NCBI GenBank assembly: GCA_012270965.1 | Contig: JAAXHJ010000055.1 | Span: forward strand, 79,345 to 143,344 | Origin: Candidatus Palauibacter poriticola | Lineage (GTDB): Bacteria; Gemmatimonadota; Gemmatimonadetes; Palauibacterales; Palauibacteraceae | Length of the DNA stretch: 64,000 bases | Reading direction: 5' to 3' | Shown here: piece after piece, positions 28,426 through 36,883 of the stretch | Layout of the letters: each line of letters begins with the position of its first letter | Position numbering within the stretch: the stretch's first letter is position 1 | Notes under the pieces: generated by a model | Databases searched by the model: none | Told to the model about the DNA's origin: nothing | The model's input: the letters and a program-made list of their open reading frames with translations, nothing else | Program-made: the position numbers and the translations under genes

Positions 28426-28494
28426 GCGGCCAAGCTACGGACGCCCGCAGGTGCCGCGACGCGGCCAAGCTACGGACGCCGCGGGTGCCGCGCC
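28426..28494 (-). repeat. 35-bp direct repeat upstream of the leftward operon
   Basis: Two near-identical copies starting GCGGCCAAGCTACGGACGCC at 28426 and 28461. On the leftward strand each copy reads GTCCGTAGCTTGGCCGC. TAGCTT resembles the TATCTT -10 hexamers seen elsewhere here, so the repeat may be a duplicated promoter core; no convincing -35 is visible. Confidence 0.6.
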
Positions 28495-28578
28495 ACGTCG
28501 CCGGCTTGGCCGCCCGATCCCCCTTCGTCCGGCTGTTTTTTCTTGCCCCGGACCCCCCCGGGCGACATTTTTCGCACC

Positions 28579-29151
28579 ATGTTCTCCCGACACCGAACCC
28601 GTCCGTCCGTCCGGCTCGGAGCGCTGATCCTCGCGCTCGCGGTGACCGCCTGCGACGATCCGTTCGATGCCTTCCTCGGCGATGTTCCGCTCACGCCGAC
28701 CGAGGTCACGCTGTACGACTATGTGATGGGTCGCCTCGAGGATCCTCCGGCGTTCGACATCGTACTCGCGGTCCCGGCTCGCGTAGACCAGACGCTGAAC
28801 TGGGATTTCCTCTTTCGGATCCGGGCCGGGGCACCGGAACTCGTCCCCTTTTCGGCGGTGGCGGACAGCGTAACGGACGCGGGTCTGCAGATCACCGGCG
28901 AACGCTTCGACGCCGTGCTCGAGGCCCCGGAGGACGGGTACACCCTGAACGAACCCATCGAGGTCCGGCCGGGGGACGTGCTCATCGCCCGCAGCCGCGT
29001 CGACCCTAACAACTTTCTCGCCTGCAGCCGCTACGCGAAGCTGCAGATTCTCGCCATCGATCCCGAAGAGGGCACGATCACCTTCCGCCACCTGGTGAAC
29101 CCCAACTGCGGCGACATCGTCCTCGAACCGGGAACGCACGGTTCGTTGTGA
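28579..29151 (+). CDS. Hypothetical lipoprotein
   Basis: A 190-residue protein with a lipoprotein signal: basic MFSRHRTRPSVR, hydrophobic LGALILALAV, then the lipobox AVTAC with the modified Cys near residue 25. The mature part is acidic, rich in beta-type sequence, with two possible disulfide Cys (ACSRY, NPNCGD). I recognise no family. It stands alone, divergent from the GDP-mannose operon and 42 bases before serS. It is likely outer-membrane or periplasmic; the role is unknown. Confidence 0.7.
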   Translation: MFSRHRTRPSVRLGALILALAVTACDDPFDAFLGDVPLTPTEVTLYDYVMGRLEDPPAFDIVLAVPARVDQTLNWDFLFRIRAGAPELVPFSAVADSVTDAGLQITGERFDAVLEAPEDGYTLNEPIEVRPGDVLIARSRVDPNNFLACSRYAKLQILAIDPEEGTITFRHLVNPNCGDIVLEPGTHGSL

Positions 29152-29193
29152 CGCGCCGTCCAGCCGATCCCGCCCCGCCACGGGCTGCCAAAC

Positions 29194-30516
29194 ATGCTTG
29201 ACCTCCGAACCCTCCGCGACGACCCCGAACTCGTGCGCGACGCCATGCGGAAGCGCGGCGACGAGCGCGCCGCGGGGCTCGCCGAGGCGGCGCTGCGCAC
29301 GGATGAGGGCCGCCGTCGCCTGATCCGGGAGGTGGAAGTCCTCAAGGCCGAGCGGAACACGGCGTCGAAGGCGATCGGCGCCGCGAAGGGCAGGGGAGAG
29401 GACGCAGCGGCGGACATCGAGGCCATGCGCCGCGTGGCCGCGCGGATCAAGGTTCTCGACGCGGATCTCGCGCGCGCCGAGGCGGAGCTGCGCGATCAGC
29501 TCCTGCGCATCCCGAACGTCCCAGACCCTCGCGTCCCGCCCGGCGAGGAGGGGGAGGGGCCGACGGTCGCGGAATGGGGCGCCCCGCGGAGGGACGAGGT
29601 GCCACCCCACTGGATCCTCGGGGCGACGCACGGCTATACGGATCCCGGCGGCGCCGCACTGCCGGGAGGACGGACGCCCGCCCTCGATATCGAGCGCGGG
29701 GCGAAGATCGCGGGTTCCGGCTTTCCGCTCCTCGTCGGCGGCGGCGCCCGTCTCAGCCGCGCGCTCGTTCAGTTCATGCTCGACCTCCACGTCCGCGAGC
29801 ACGGATACCTGGAAGTACTGCCCCCCCTCGTCGTCTCGCGGGATTCGATGGTGGGGACCGGGCACATCCCCAAGTTCGAGGACGACGCCTACCGGACGGA
29901 TCCCGACGACCTCTTCCTCGTGCCCACGGCCGAGGTGCCCCTCACGAATCTGCATCGGGGAGAGATCCTGTCCGCGGGCGACCTGCCGCTGGCGTACGTC
30001 GCGCACACGCCCTGCTTCCGGCGCGAGGCCGGCGCCGCGGGCCGCGATACGCGGGGGCTCCTCCGGGTTCATCAGTTCGACAAGGTGGAGATCGTCCGCA
30101 TCTGCCGGCCCGAGGACTCGGAGGCGCAACTGGAGCTGTTGACCCGCCACGCGGAGCGCGTGCTCGAGCTGCTGGAAGTCCCCTACCGCCGGATCCTGCT
30201 CCCGCTGGGAGATCTCGGCTTCGCGAACGCGATCACGTACGACCTGGAGATCTGGGCTCCCGGCGTCGAGGCATGGCTCGAAGTGTCCAGTTGCTCGTCG
30301 TACGGCGACTTCCAGGCGCGGCGCTCCGATATCCGCTTCCGGGGCGAGCGCGGGGGACGCCCCGCCCACGTGCATACGCTGAACGGTTCGGCGCTGGCGC
30401 TGGCACGGCTCCTCGTGGTGTTGTTCGAGACGGGCTTCCGCGAGGGAGACGGGATCCTGCTCCCGGAGATTCTCCACCCCTATCTCGGGTTCGAGCGGCT
30501 CGAGTGCTGCCGGTGA
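29194..30516 (+). CDS. serS: Seryl-tRNA synthetase
   Basis: Class II aminoacyl-tRNA synthetase. The N-terminal coiled-coil arm (about 25-100) binds the long variable arm of tRNA-Ser; the catalytic core has FRREAGAAGRDTRGLLRVHQFDK (motif 2 with its Arg, in two parts FRREAG and HQFDKVE), the serine site TAEVPLTN and motif 3 LNGSALALARLLV. 440 residues, standard. Its stop overlaps the GTG of the histidine kinase gene. Confidence 0.97.
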   Translation: MLDLRTLRDDPELVRDAMRKRGDERAAGLAEAALRTDEGRRRLIREVEVLKAERNTASKAIGAAKGRGEDAAADIEAMRRVAARIKVLDADLARAEAELRDQLLRIPNVPDPRVPPGEEGEGPTVAEWGAPRRDEVPPHWILGATHGYTDPGGAALPGGRTPALDIERGAKIAGSGFPLLVGGGARLSRALVQFMLDLHVREHGYLEVLPPLVVSRDSMVGTGHIPKFEDDAYRTDPDDLFLVPTAEVPLTNLHRGEILSAGDLPLAYVAHTPCFRREAGAAGRDTRGLLRVHQFDKVEIVRICRPEDSEAQLELLTRHAERVLELLEVPYRRILLPLGDLGFANAITYDLEIWAPGVEAWLEVSSCSSYGDFQARRSDIRFRGERGGRPAHVHTLNGSALALARLLVVLFETGFREGDGILLPEILHPYLGFERLECCR

Positions 30517-31742
30517 TCCGGCTCTGGAACCGGCGCGGCGGCGCGCTTCTGCTCGCGGTTCTGTCCACGAGCGTCCTCGTCTCGTCCGCCGTCTTCTCGC
30601 GGCAGCAGGCGGAGGAGCGCCGGCTCGACGCCGCGGTCCTCGGGCAGTTGACGGCGATCAGCATCGCGGCCGCGGCCGGCAACCTCACGGTCGAGGAACA
30701 GAACGAACTCTGGAATCAGGCCTCGAACCAGGTCATCAATCAGGTCGGGAGGCTGCGGATCCCCATCGTGATCACCGACACGCTGGGCAACCCGAGCAGC
30801 TCCGCGCACCTGCCCGATGACTTCCCGCTCGGCCCAACCGGCGAACCGGACGACCAGGCGCTGCGCGACTTCGTGGCCGAACTCGACGCGCTGCGGCCGC
30901 CCTTCGGGGCGCCCGGCCTGCAGGTCCACTTCGGCGATCCCGAGTTTACGAGCCGCCTTCGCCTGATCCCGTGGCTTCAGGCGGCGTCGCTCCTCGTCAT
31001 CCTCGGCAGCGGCGGCTGGCTCCTCTTCCTCTCCTTCCGGAGCGAGCGGGAGCGGATCTGGTCCGCCATGGCCAGGGAGTCGGCGCACCAGATGGGGACC
31101 CCCCTCAGTTCGCTCGTCGGCTGGCTGGAGGTGCTCGAGGACCGGCCGCGCCCCCGGGGATCGGAGGTGGGGCAACCGGACCTCATCGACGAGATGGCGG
31201 CGGATGTCACGCGCCTGCAGAAGGTGTCGCGCCGCTTCGAACTCATCGGCCACAAGCCGAAGCTCGAGCCCATGTCCATGCGCGCCATGGCCCTCCAGCT
31301 TCGGCAGTACTTCGAGGCGCGTCTCCCCACGCTCTCCCGCACCGGCAAGATCGAGATCGAGGTGGAGATGGAACCCGAGTCGCCGGAGGTGCTGGGCAAC
31401 CCGACGCTCCTGGAGTGGGCGTTTGAGAATCTGATCAAGAACGCGATCGACGCGCTCGCCCCGGAGGGCGGCCGGATCGTCATCTCCCACCTCGGCCCGA
31501 GCGGCAGGCGTTCCGTGTTCCGGGTGCTCGACACCGGACCGGGGATCCCGCCCGCGCTCCGAGACAAGATCTTCAACATCGGCGTGACGACGAAGAAGCA
31601 CGGCTGGGGCGTCGGCCTTTCCCTCGTGCGGCGCATCGTCGAAGACATGCACGATGGCTCGATCCGCCTCGAGGACACGGGGCGGGGCGCGAGCTTCCGG
31701 ATCGAACTCCCGCGTCAGCGTCCCGGGAAACGGGGGACGTGA
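30513..31742 (+). CDS. Sensor histidine kinase (orphan)
   Basis: A 409-residue membrane kinase. First membrane segment about 10-28, a ~120-residue extracytoplasmic sensor region, second segment about 148-168, then a HisKA-like helix with the phospho-accepting H192 in ARESAHQMGTPLSSL. The HATPase follows, with NLIKNAIDAL (N box), DTGPGIP (G1) and GWGVGLSLVRRIVED (G2). The HQMGTPLS motif differs from the common HELRTPL. No response-regulator gene is adjacent, so its partner is elsewhere. It overlaps serS and uvrD by four bases on each side. Confidence 0.87.
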   Translation: MIRLWNRRGGALLLAVLSTSVLVSSAVFSRQQAEERRLDAAVLGQLTAISIAAAAGNLTVEEQNELWNQASNQVINQVGRLRIPIVITDTLGNPSSSAHLPDDFPLGPTGEPDDQALRDFVAELDALRPPFGAPGLQVHFGDPEFTSRLRLIPWLQAASLLVILGSGGWLLFLSFRSERERIWSAMARESAHQMGTPLSSLVGWLEVLEDRPRPRGSEVGQPDLIDEMAADVTRLQKVSRRFELIGHKPKLEPMSMRAMALQLRQYFEARLPTLSRTGKIEIEVEMEPESPEVLGNPTLLEWAFENLIKNAIDALAPEGGRIVISHLGPSGRRSVFRVLDTGPGIPPALRDKIFNIGVTTKKHGWGVGLSLVRRIVEDMHDGSIRLEDTGRGASFRIELPRQRPGKRGT

Positions 31743-34048
31743 GGGGACTCCGCCTCAACCCGGAGCAGCGGGACGCGGTCGAACACGGCGAGGGGCCGCT
31801 GCTCGTCCTCGCCGGCGCGGGCTCCGGCAAGACGCGGGTGCTCACGGCGCGGGCCGCCCGCCTCATCGAGGAGGGGCTGAAGCCGACGCGCCTCCTCGCC
31901 GTGACCTTCACGAACAAGGCCGCCGGCGAGATGCGGGAACGGATCGAGGGATTCATCGGCCGTTCCACGCGGGGCCTGTGGATCGGCACCTTCCACTCGG
32001 TCGCCGCGCGCATCCTTCGCACGGAGGCTCCGCACACGTCCCGCACGCGCGCCTTCACGATATACGACGAGGACGACTCCATCCGCACGCTCAAGGATGC
32101 GATGGAGTCGGCGGGCTACGATCCCAAGCGCTGGGCGCCCCGGGCGCTGAGCGGCCGGATCTCCACCGCGAAGAACGCGCTCGTGGGTCCGGCGAAGTAC
32201 GAGTCGGAGGACTTCGACCTGTTCTCGGAGGTCGCGGCGAGGGTCTATCCCGAGTATCAGCGCGAACTCGAGCGGCGCAACGCCTACGATTTCGACGACC
32301 TCCTCTTCGAGACGGTGCGCCTGCTGGAGACGGTGGACGGCATGCGGGACCGCTACGCCGCCCGCTTCGCGCACGTGCTCGTAGACGAGTACCAGGACAC
32401 GAACCACGCCCAGTACCGGATGGTGAAAGCGTTGGCCTCGAAACACGGGAACCTGTGTGTGGTGGGGGACGACGATCAGTCGGTGTACGGATGGCGCGGA
32501 GCGGATATCCGGAACATCCTTGACTTCGAGGCCGACTTCCCCGGTGCGCACGTCGTGCGGCTGGAGCGGAATTATCGCTCGACGGGGTCGATTCTCGAGG
32601 TCGCGAACGCCGTCATCTCCCGGAACCTGGCGAGAAAACCAAAGCGGCTGCGCACGGAGCGGGAGGCCGGCGATCCGATCGAGGTCGTCCGCTGCGATGA
32701 CGAGCGCGCGGAGGCGGCGTGGGTGTCGTCGCGGATCGCGGCGGGCCGTCCCGCGCGTGACCTGAACGAGTTCGCGGTGCTGTACCGGACGAACGCCCAG
32801 TCGCGGGCTTTCGAGGAGGCGTTCCGACGCTCCGGCGTTCCGTACCGGATCGTGGGAGGCGTCCCGTTCTACGAGCGTCGCGAGGTGAGGGATGTCCTCG
32901 CCTACCTCCGGCTTCTCGTGAATCCGGCGGACGATGCCGCCTTCCTGCGCGCCGTGGGGTGGCCGAGGCGTGGGGTCGGAGCGAAGAGCATCGAGCGGCT
33001 GGCGGAACTCGCCCGCGCGGGTACCGGAGAGGGCGAAGCGCTGGAGCCGCTCTCCGCGGTCGCGGCGCGGGCGCGGCACGAAGACGGCCTCCCGAGGGCG
33101 GCGGCGCACGGCTTAAGGCGGTTCTCCCACCGACTCGCCGAGCTGCGGGTCTCGCTCCCCGCTTGGAGCGCCCGGGAAGCGATCGAGGCGTGCGTCGCGG
33201 CCTTCGGCCTGGGCACGGCGCTGGCGGCGGAGGAGGATGGCGAGGACCGCGTCGAGAACGTGACCGAACTGGTCGCCGCAGCGGAGCTATTCGAGCGGGA
33301 CGACGTGGAGGGCGCCGCCGCCGAGGCCTCGGATCTCGAGTTGTTCCTGCAGTCCGTGTCGCTGCGCTCCGACCTCGATGAGGCGGACTTCGACGGTGAG
33401 GCGGTGACGATGATCACGCTGCACAATGCGAAGGGACTCGAGTTTCCGGTCGTCTTCCTGGGCGGGCTGGAGGAGGGTCTCTTTCCCCTCTCGAGGGCGG
33501 TGGAGGCTCCGGGCGGGCTGGAGGAGGAACGGCGCCTCTTCTACGTGGGGGTCACGCGCGCGATGGACCGGCTGAGCCTGACGTATGCGGACCACCGCTG
33601 GCGGGCGGGGATGGCGAGCCGCTCGGCCCCGTCGAGCTTCCTCGATGAACTCCCGGAGGAACACGTGCTGCCGCGGCTTGCGCCGCCCAGGTGGGGGGGG
33701 CGGCGTGGCCAGGGCGGCCGCCGGGTCGCCCGCCCCCCGGCGGGTGGAAGTGCGCCGGCAGCCCGCTCCTACGCTTGGCAGAGGGGTACGGCCCGTGGAC
33801 CGGGTCGTGCCGCCGGCTCGCGCGCGGACGGAGGGTCGGCGCCTCCGGGCGAACTCGAGTATGACTACGACGACTCACAGGTGCCGCTATCGCTTACCCC
33901 GGGCGTACGCGTGGTACATCCGCGCTTCGGGGCGGGCGAGGTGCTGCAGGTGTACGGCTTCGGAAGGGAGGCGAAGGCCGACATCGCGTTCGAGACGGTC
34001 GGCCGGAAGAAAGTCGTCGTGGCGTTCGCGGGGTTGCGCCCGGCCTAG
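31739..34048 (+). CDS. UvrD/PcrA-type DNA helicase
   Basis: Superfamily 1A 3'-5' helicase for repair, replication restart or plasmid replication. LAGAGSGKTRVL is the Walker A (about 24-32); NKAAGEM is motif Ia, VDEYQDTN motif II, GDDDQSVYGWRGAD motif III, LERNYRS motif IV, VTMITLHNAKGLEFPVVF motif V and YVGVTRAMDRLSL motif VI. 769 residues. The linker before the end is Gly/Arg/Ala-rich, then a PcrA-like C-terminal Tudor-type tail (GVRVVHPRFGAGEVLQV) seen in RNA-polymerase-binding PcrA proteins. Start GTG overlaps the kinase stop. Confidence 0.94.
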   Translation: MRGLRLNPEQRDAVEHGEGPLLVLAGAGSGKTRVLTARAARLIEEGLKPTRLLAVTFTNKAAGEMRERIEGFIGRSTRGLWIGTFHSVAARILRTEAPHTSRTRAFTIYDEDDSIRTLKDAMESAGYDPKRWAPRALSGRISTAKNALVGPAKYESEDFDLFSEVAARVYPEYQRELERRNAYDFDDLLFETVRLLETVDGMRDRYAARFAHVLVDEYQDTNHAQYRMVKALASKHGNLCVVGDDDQSVYGWRGADIRNILDFEADFPGAHVVRLERNYRSTGSILEVANAVISRNLARKPKRLRTEREAGDPIEVVRCDDERAEAAWVSSRIAAGRPARDLNEFAVLYRTNAQSRAFEEAFRRSGVPYRIVGGVPFYERREVRDVLAYLRLLVNPADDAAFLRAVGWPRRGVGAKSIERLAELARAGTGEGEALEPLSAVAARARHEDGLPRAAAHGLRRFSHRLAELRVSLPAWSAREAIEACVAAFGLGTALAAEEDGEDRVENVTELVAAAELFERDDVEGAAAEASDLELFLQSVSLRSDLDEADFDGEAVTMITLHNAKGLEFPVVFLGGLEEGLFPLSRAVEAPGGLEEERRLFYVGVTRAMDRLSLTYADHRWRAGMASRSAPSSFLDELPEEHVLPRLAPPRWGGRRGQGGRRVARPPAGGSAPAARSYAWQRGTARGPGRAAGSRADGGSAPPGELEYDYDDSQVPLSLTPGVRVVHPRFGAGEVLQVYGFGREAKADIAFETVGRKKVVVAFAGLRPA

Positions 34049-34108
34049 CACCGTGAGCGGCTGCGTTGTGGGCGGCTGGGTCGTGGGTGTCTGGTTCGGT
34101 TGCGGGCA

Positions 34109-34174
34109 AGCAGCCCGTGGCAAGAGCCCCGCCGCGTTCGAGCGGCGCTGACGCGGGGTTTTGCCACGGACTGC
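34109..34174 (+). repeat. REP-like element, copy D (complete, forward)
   Basis: The most regular copy. Left arm AGCAGCCCGTGGCAAGAGCC plus CCGC; inner hairpin CGCCGC-GTTCGA-GCGGCG; linker CTGAC; right arm GCGGGGTTTTGCCACGGACTGC. The arms pair over about 21 positions with few mismatches. It lies between the convergent uvrD and DUF948 genes, so it could serve as a bidirectional terminator, though it lacks a T run. Confidence 0.85.
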
Positions 34175-34187
34175 CGGCACCCGGCCG

Positions 34188-34652
34188 TCACTCTCCGCGG
34201 TCCCCCAGGGCCCGAACCATCCGCTTCGCGGTCGAAGCCTTGTCCTTGCCGCGCCGGAGTCCGCGCAGCAGCGAGGCCGTCGTGAGGAACGTCTCCTCGG
34301 CCTCCTCCTGGACGACCGCGAGCAGTGCCGCGACTTCCACGACCCGCTCCTCGACCAGGTCCACCATGCGGCCGGTGGACTCGCTCGCGCTCTTCAGCGC
34401 CTGTCCCACGCCGTCCGCGTCGTCCCGGAGCCGGCCCGCGATGCGCCGCGCCTGGTCGCTCGCCTGTTCGACGTTGTGCAGCACCGGCTTGAGGCGGTCC
34501 CCCAAGTCGGTGACCGTGCCCGAGATCCGCCCCAACGGCTCGCGGGTCTCGCGCAGCAGGCGGATCGCGCGCAGCAGGACGATGAGCATCGCCAGCGCGA
34601 CGACGAGCCACACCGCCATCCCGGCCACGACCGCGATCTCGAATGTGGTCAC
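34188..34652 (-). CDS. DUF948-like membrane-anchored coiled-coil protein
   Basis: A 154-residue protein with one N-terminal membrane helix (residues 7-28, EIAVVAGMAVWLVVALAMLI) and a long amphipathic helix with heptads (RLKPVLHNVEQASDQARRIAGR) as in the DUF948 family, then a basic C terminus. Members are found in many phyla; the function is unknown, possibly envelope-associated. The GTG start at 34652 has a good promoter 45 bases upstream. It converges on uvrD across REP-like copy D. Confidence 0.72.
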   Translation of the reverse strand: MTTFEIAVVAGMAVWLVVALAMLIVLLRAIRLLRETREPLGRISGTVTDLGDRLKPVLHNVEQASDQARRIAGRLRDDADGVGQALKSASESTGRMVDLVEERVVEVAALLAVVQEEAEETFLTTASLLRGLRRGKDKASTAKRMVRALGDRGE

Positions 34653-34694
34653 TGCGGCTCCCCCGGAGGACAGTCGGAAGGGTTGCGGGAGGAG

Positions 34695-34723
34695 AGTATA
34701 GGCCCGCTTCCCACGGGGCTCAA
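34695..34723 (-). promoter_or_regulatory. Sigma-70-type promoter of the DUF948-like gene
   Basis: On the minus strand: TTGAGC (34723-34718), 17-base spacer, TATACT (34700-34695). Together nine of twelve consensus bases, the best promoter match in the window. The predicted leader is about 35 bases. Confidence 0.55.
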
Positions 34724-34782
34724 CCGTGTCCGCCGCGACGTTTGACTCTCAAGAGGTAGGCAGGCAGCGACGGCGGACGGGA

Positions 34783-35292
34783 CTACGACTGCGGTGATCC
34801 CCACTGGACTCGAACGGTTCCGGCGTACACCTCGTCAGAGTTCAGCGGGGGCTCGTGGTTGATGCCGATGTCCAGGATCTGCGCCGTGACGATGTAGGTC
34901 TCTCCGGCGGTGGTGGGGTATGGCGGAGGACCGAACGCCACCGCCGGTTCAGCCAGGAGCCGGGTCCTCGCTTGAGGTCGTAGCAGCTCCTGCCCACGGC
35001 AGCCCACTCCCGGCGTCTCGAAGTCCGGTGTGGCGGTTCCGTCTCGGTAGATGCGGACCAAGACGCAGGCACGGGGTTCGCTAGGCATCCTGACGAGCAC
35101 TGATTGGTCGGTGAAGTTCTCGATGGTCACGCCCACGCGGACGAAGGCCCAGCCCGGGCGTTCGGAAAGCAAGTCGAGCGCGGCCGAGACCTCGAGCATG
35201 TTCAAGGCGATCATCTGGGGGGGCGCCGGAGCCAGCGCATCCGTGCAGGCGAGGGCAAAGACGACCACGATGCCCGAAACCGTTCTGAGCAT
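34783..35292 (-). CDS. Hypothetical lipoprotein
   Basis: A 169-residue secreted protein. The ATG at 35292 gives MLRTVSGIVVVFALACTDALAP, a lipoprotein signal with lipobox FALAC. The mature domain contains GVTIENFTDQSVLVRMPSEPRACVLVRIYRDG, a beta-rich stretch resembling intracellular-proteinase-inhibitor or BsuPI-like folds, but I cannot assign a family with confidence. A start 14 codons upstream (35334) is possible but less like a signal peptide. It stands alone between two leftward-free gaps. Confidence 0.68.
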   Translation of the reverse strand: MLRTVSGIVVVFALACTDALAPAPPQMIALNMLEVSAALDLLSERPGWAFVRVGVTIENFTDQSVLVRMPSEPRACVLVRIYRDGTATPDFETPGVGCRGQELLRPQARTRLLAEPAVAFGPPPYPTTAGETYIVTAQILDIGINHEPPLNSDEVYAGTVRVQWGSPQS

Positions 35293-35490
35293 GGCTTCTC
35301 CAAATCCGACAGGCGCGGAGTTCCGCCTCTTCAACGCGCCGGCCGCGAGGTTCGAGACAACCCTGAGGGAGCGGGCAAGACAGGCTGGAAGCCCTCCCCT
35401 GCCCCCTCGAGTCCTCCGTTCAGCTGGAAGCGTTCACCGCCACGTTTGCCCCCCTCCGTTCGCCGGCTACTTTGGCGCGCGGCGCCGGCC

Positions 35491-35560
35491 AGCAGGCCGT
35501 GGCGAAACCCCCGCGTCAGCGCCGCTCGAACGCAGCGGGGCTTTCGCTGCGGCGTGCTGG
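35491..35560 (-). repeat. REP-like element, copy E (reverse), before murA
   Basis: AGCAGGCCGTGGCGAAACCC, CCGCGTCAGCGCCGCTCGAA, CGCAGCGGGGCTTTCGC. It is the reverse complement of the copy D arrangement; the right arm is degenerate (TGCGGCGTGCTGG). The remainder of the ~300-base gap before murA (35293-35490) shows no gene or clear promoter. Confidence 0.78.
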
Positions 35561-35593
35561 GGCCGGATGCGGGAACGGGCGGGAGGAGGCGCG

Positions 35594-36883
35594 GTGTACT
35601 ATCGGATCGAGGGCGGAAACGAGCTGAGCGGCGTGTTCACGCCGGCCGGCAACAAGAACGCCGCTCTCCCGATCATCGCCGGCACGCTCCTCGCGCGCGA
35701 GCCGGTGCGCATCGAGAACGTCCCGCGCATCACCGACGTGGAGACGCTGCTCGAGCTTCTCCGCAGCCTCGGCGTCGAGGGCGGCTGGACGGCGCCGGGC
35801 GTTCTCGAACTCGACGCCGCCAGCGTGGATCCGCAGGCGATCCCCGATGCGGACCTGGCCGTCCGGATCCGCGGATCGGTGCTGCTCGCGGGCCCCATGC
35901 TCGCGCGCATGGGGTCGTGCCAGCTCCCGCACCCCGGAGGCGACTTCATCGGGCGCCGCCGTCTCGACACCCACATGCTCGCGCTGCAGGCGCTCGGCGC
36001 GACGATCGACGTCGGCGACCGCTACGTCCTGCGCGCTCCGGATCTCCGCGGCGCGTCCGTCTTCCTCGATGAGCCGTCCGTGACGGGGACGGAGAACGCC
36101 GTGCTCGCGGCGGTGACGGCGATGGGCACGACGGAGCTTCGCAACGCCGCCACGGAACCCCACGTGCAGGATCTGTGCCGCTTTCTCGTCGCGCTCGGCG
36201 CCCGCATCGACGGCATCGGGACGTCGCGGCTCGTCATCGAGGGCGTGGAGACGCTGGCGGGCGGGACCTTCCGCATCGGACCCGACCACATCGAGATCGG
36301 AAGCGTAATCGGGCTCGCGGCGGCGACGGGCTCGGCCCTTCGGATCGCCGGCGTGGATCCGGCCCACTTCGACCCCCTACAGGTGGGATTCCGGCGCCTC
36401 GGCCTCGAATTCGCGTGGCGCGATGACCTTCTCCTCGTGCGCGCGGGGCGGGAACTCGAGATCCAGCCCGACCTCGGCGGCCAGATTCCGAAGATCGACG
36501 ATGGGCCCTGGCCCGCGTTCCCCGCGGATCTGATCAGCATCGCGCTGGTGACCGCGACCCAGTGCCGCGGCACCGTCCTCATCCACGAGAAGATGTTCGA
36601 GTCGCGGATGTTCTTCGTCGACAAGGTGATCGCCATGGGCGCCCGCATCGTCCTCTGCGATCCGCACCGGGCCGTCGTCGTGGGACCCTCGCCGCTTCGC
36701 GGCGCCAACCTCGAGAGTCCCGACATCCGGGCCGGTATGGCGCTCCTTATTGCGGCACTCGCGGCGGAGGGCCCGAGTCGCGTGCACAACATCGGGCAGA
36801 TCGAGCGTGGCTACGAGCGCATCCACGAACGCCTCGCCCTGCTCGGGGCCCACATCGAGCTCGTGGAGCCGGAAGGCGCATGA
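35594..36883 (+). CDS. murA: UDP-N-acetylglucosamine 1-carboxyvinyltransferase (Asp-type MurA)
   Basis: First committed peptidoglycan step: transfers enolpyruvate from PEP to UDP-GlcNAc. EPT-fold blocks: EGGNELSGVFTPAGNKNAALPI, RITDVETLLELL, DDGPWPAFPADL (the conserved Asp) and FESRMFFVDKV. Where E. coli has the PEP-binding C115, the protein has Asp117 in LPHPGGDFIGRRRLDTH; the Asp form is known from other bacteria and goes with intrinsic fosfomycin insensitivity. The GTG at 35594, four bases after AGGAGG, gives 429 residues and the family start; ATG 35567 is an alternative. Stop overlaps pgeF (ATGA). A MurA-like paralogue cannot be excluded. Confidence 0.88.
   Translation: MYYRIEGGNELSGVFTPAGNKNAALPIIAGTLLAREPVRIENVPRITDVETLLELLRSLGVEGGWTAPGVLELDAASVDPQAIPDADLAVRIRGSVLLAGPMLARMGSCQLPHPGGDFIGRRRLDTHMLALQALGATIDVGDRYVLRAPDLRGASVFLDEPSVTGTENAVLAAVTAMGTTELRNAATEPHVQDLCRFLVALGARIDGIGTSRLVIEGVETLAGGTFRIGPDHIEIGSVIGLAAATGSALRIAGVDPAHFDPLQVGFRRLGLEFAWRDDLLLVRAGRELEIQPDLGGQIPKIDDGPWPAFPADLISIALVTATQCRGTVLIHEKMFESRMFFVDKVIAMGARIVLCDPHRAVVVGPSPLRGANLESPDIRAGMALLIAALAAEGPSRVHNIGQIERGYERIHERLALLGAHIELVEPEGA

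Noticed and set aside
34109-34174. Classical intrinsic terminator between uvrD and the DUF948 gene
   Set aside because: The hairpin is strong but has no T run on either strand; it belongs to the REP-like family instead.
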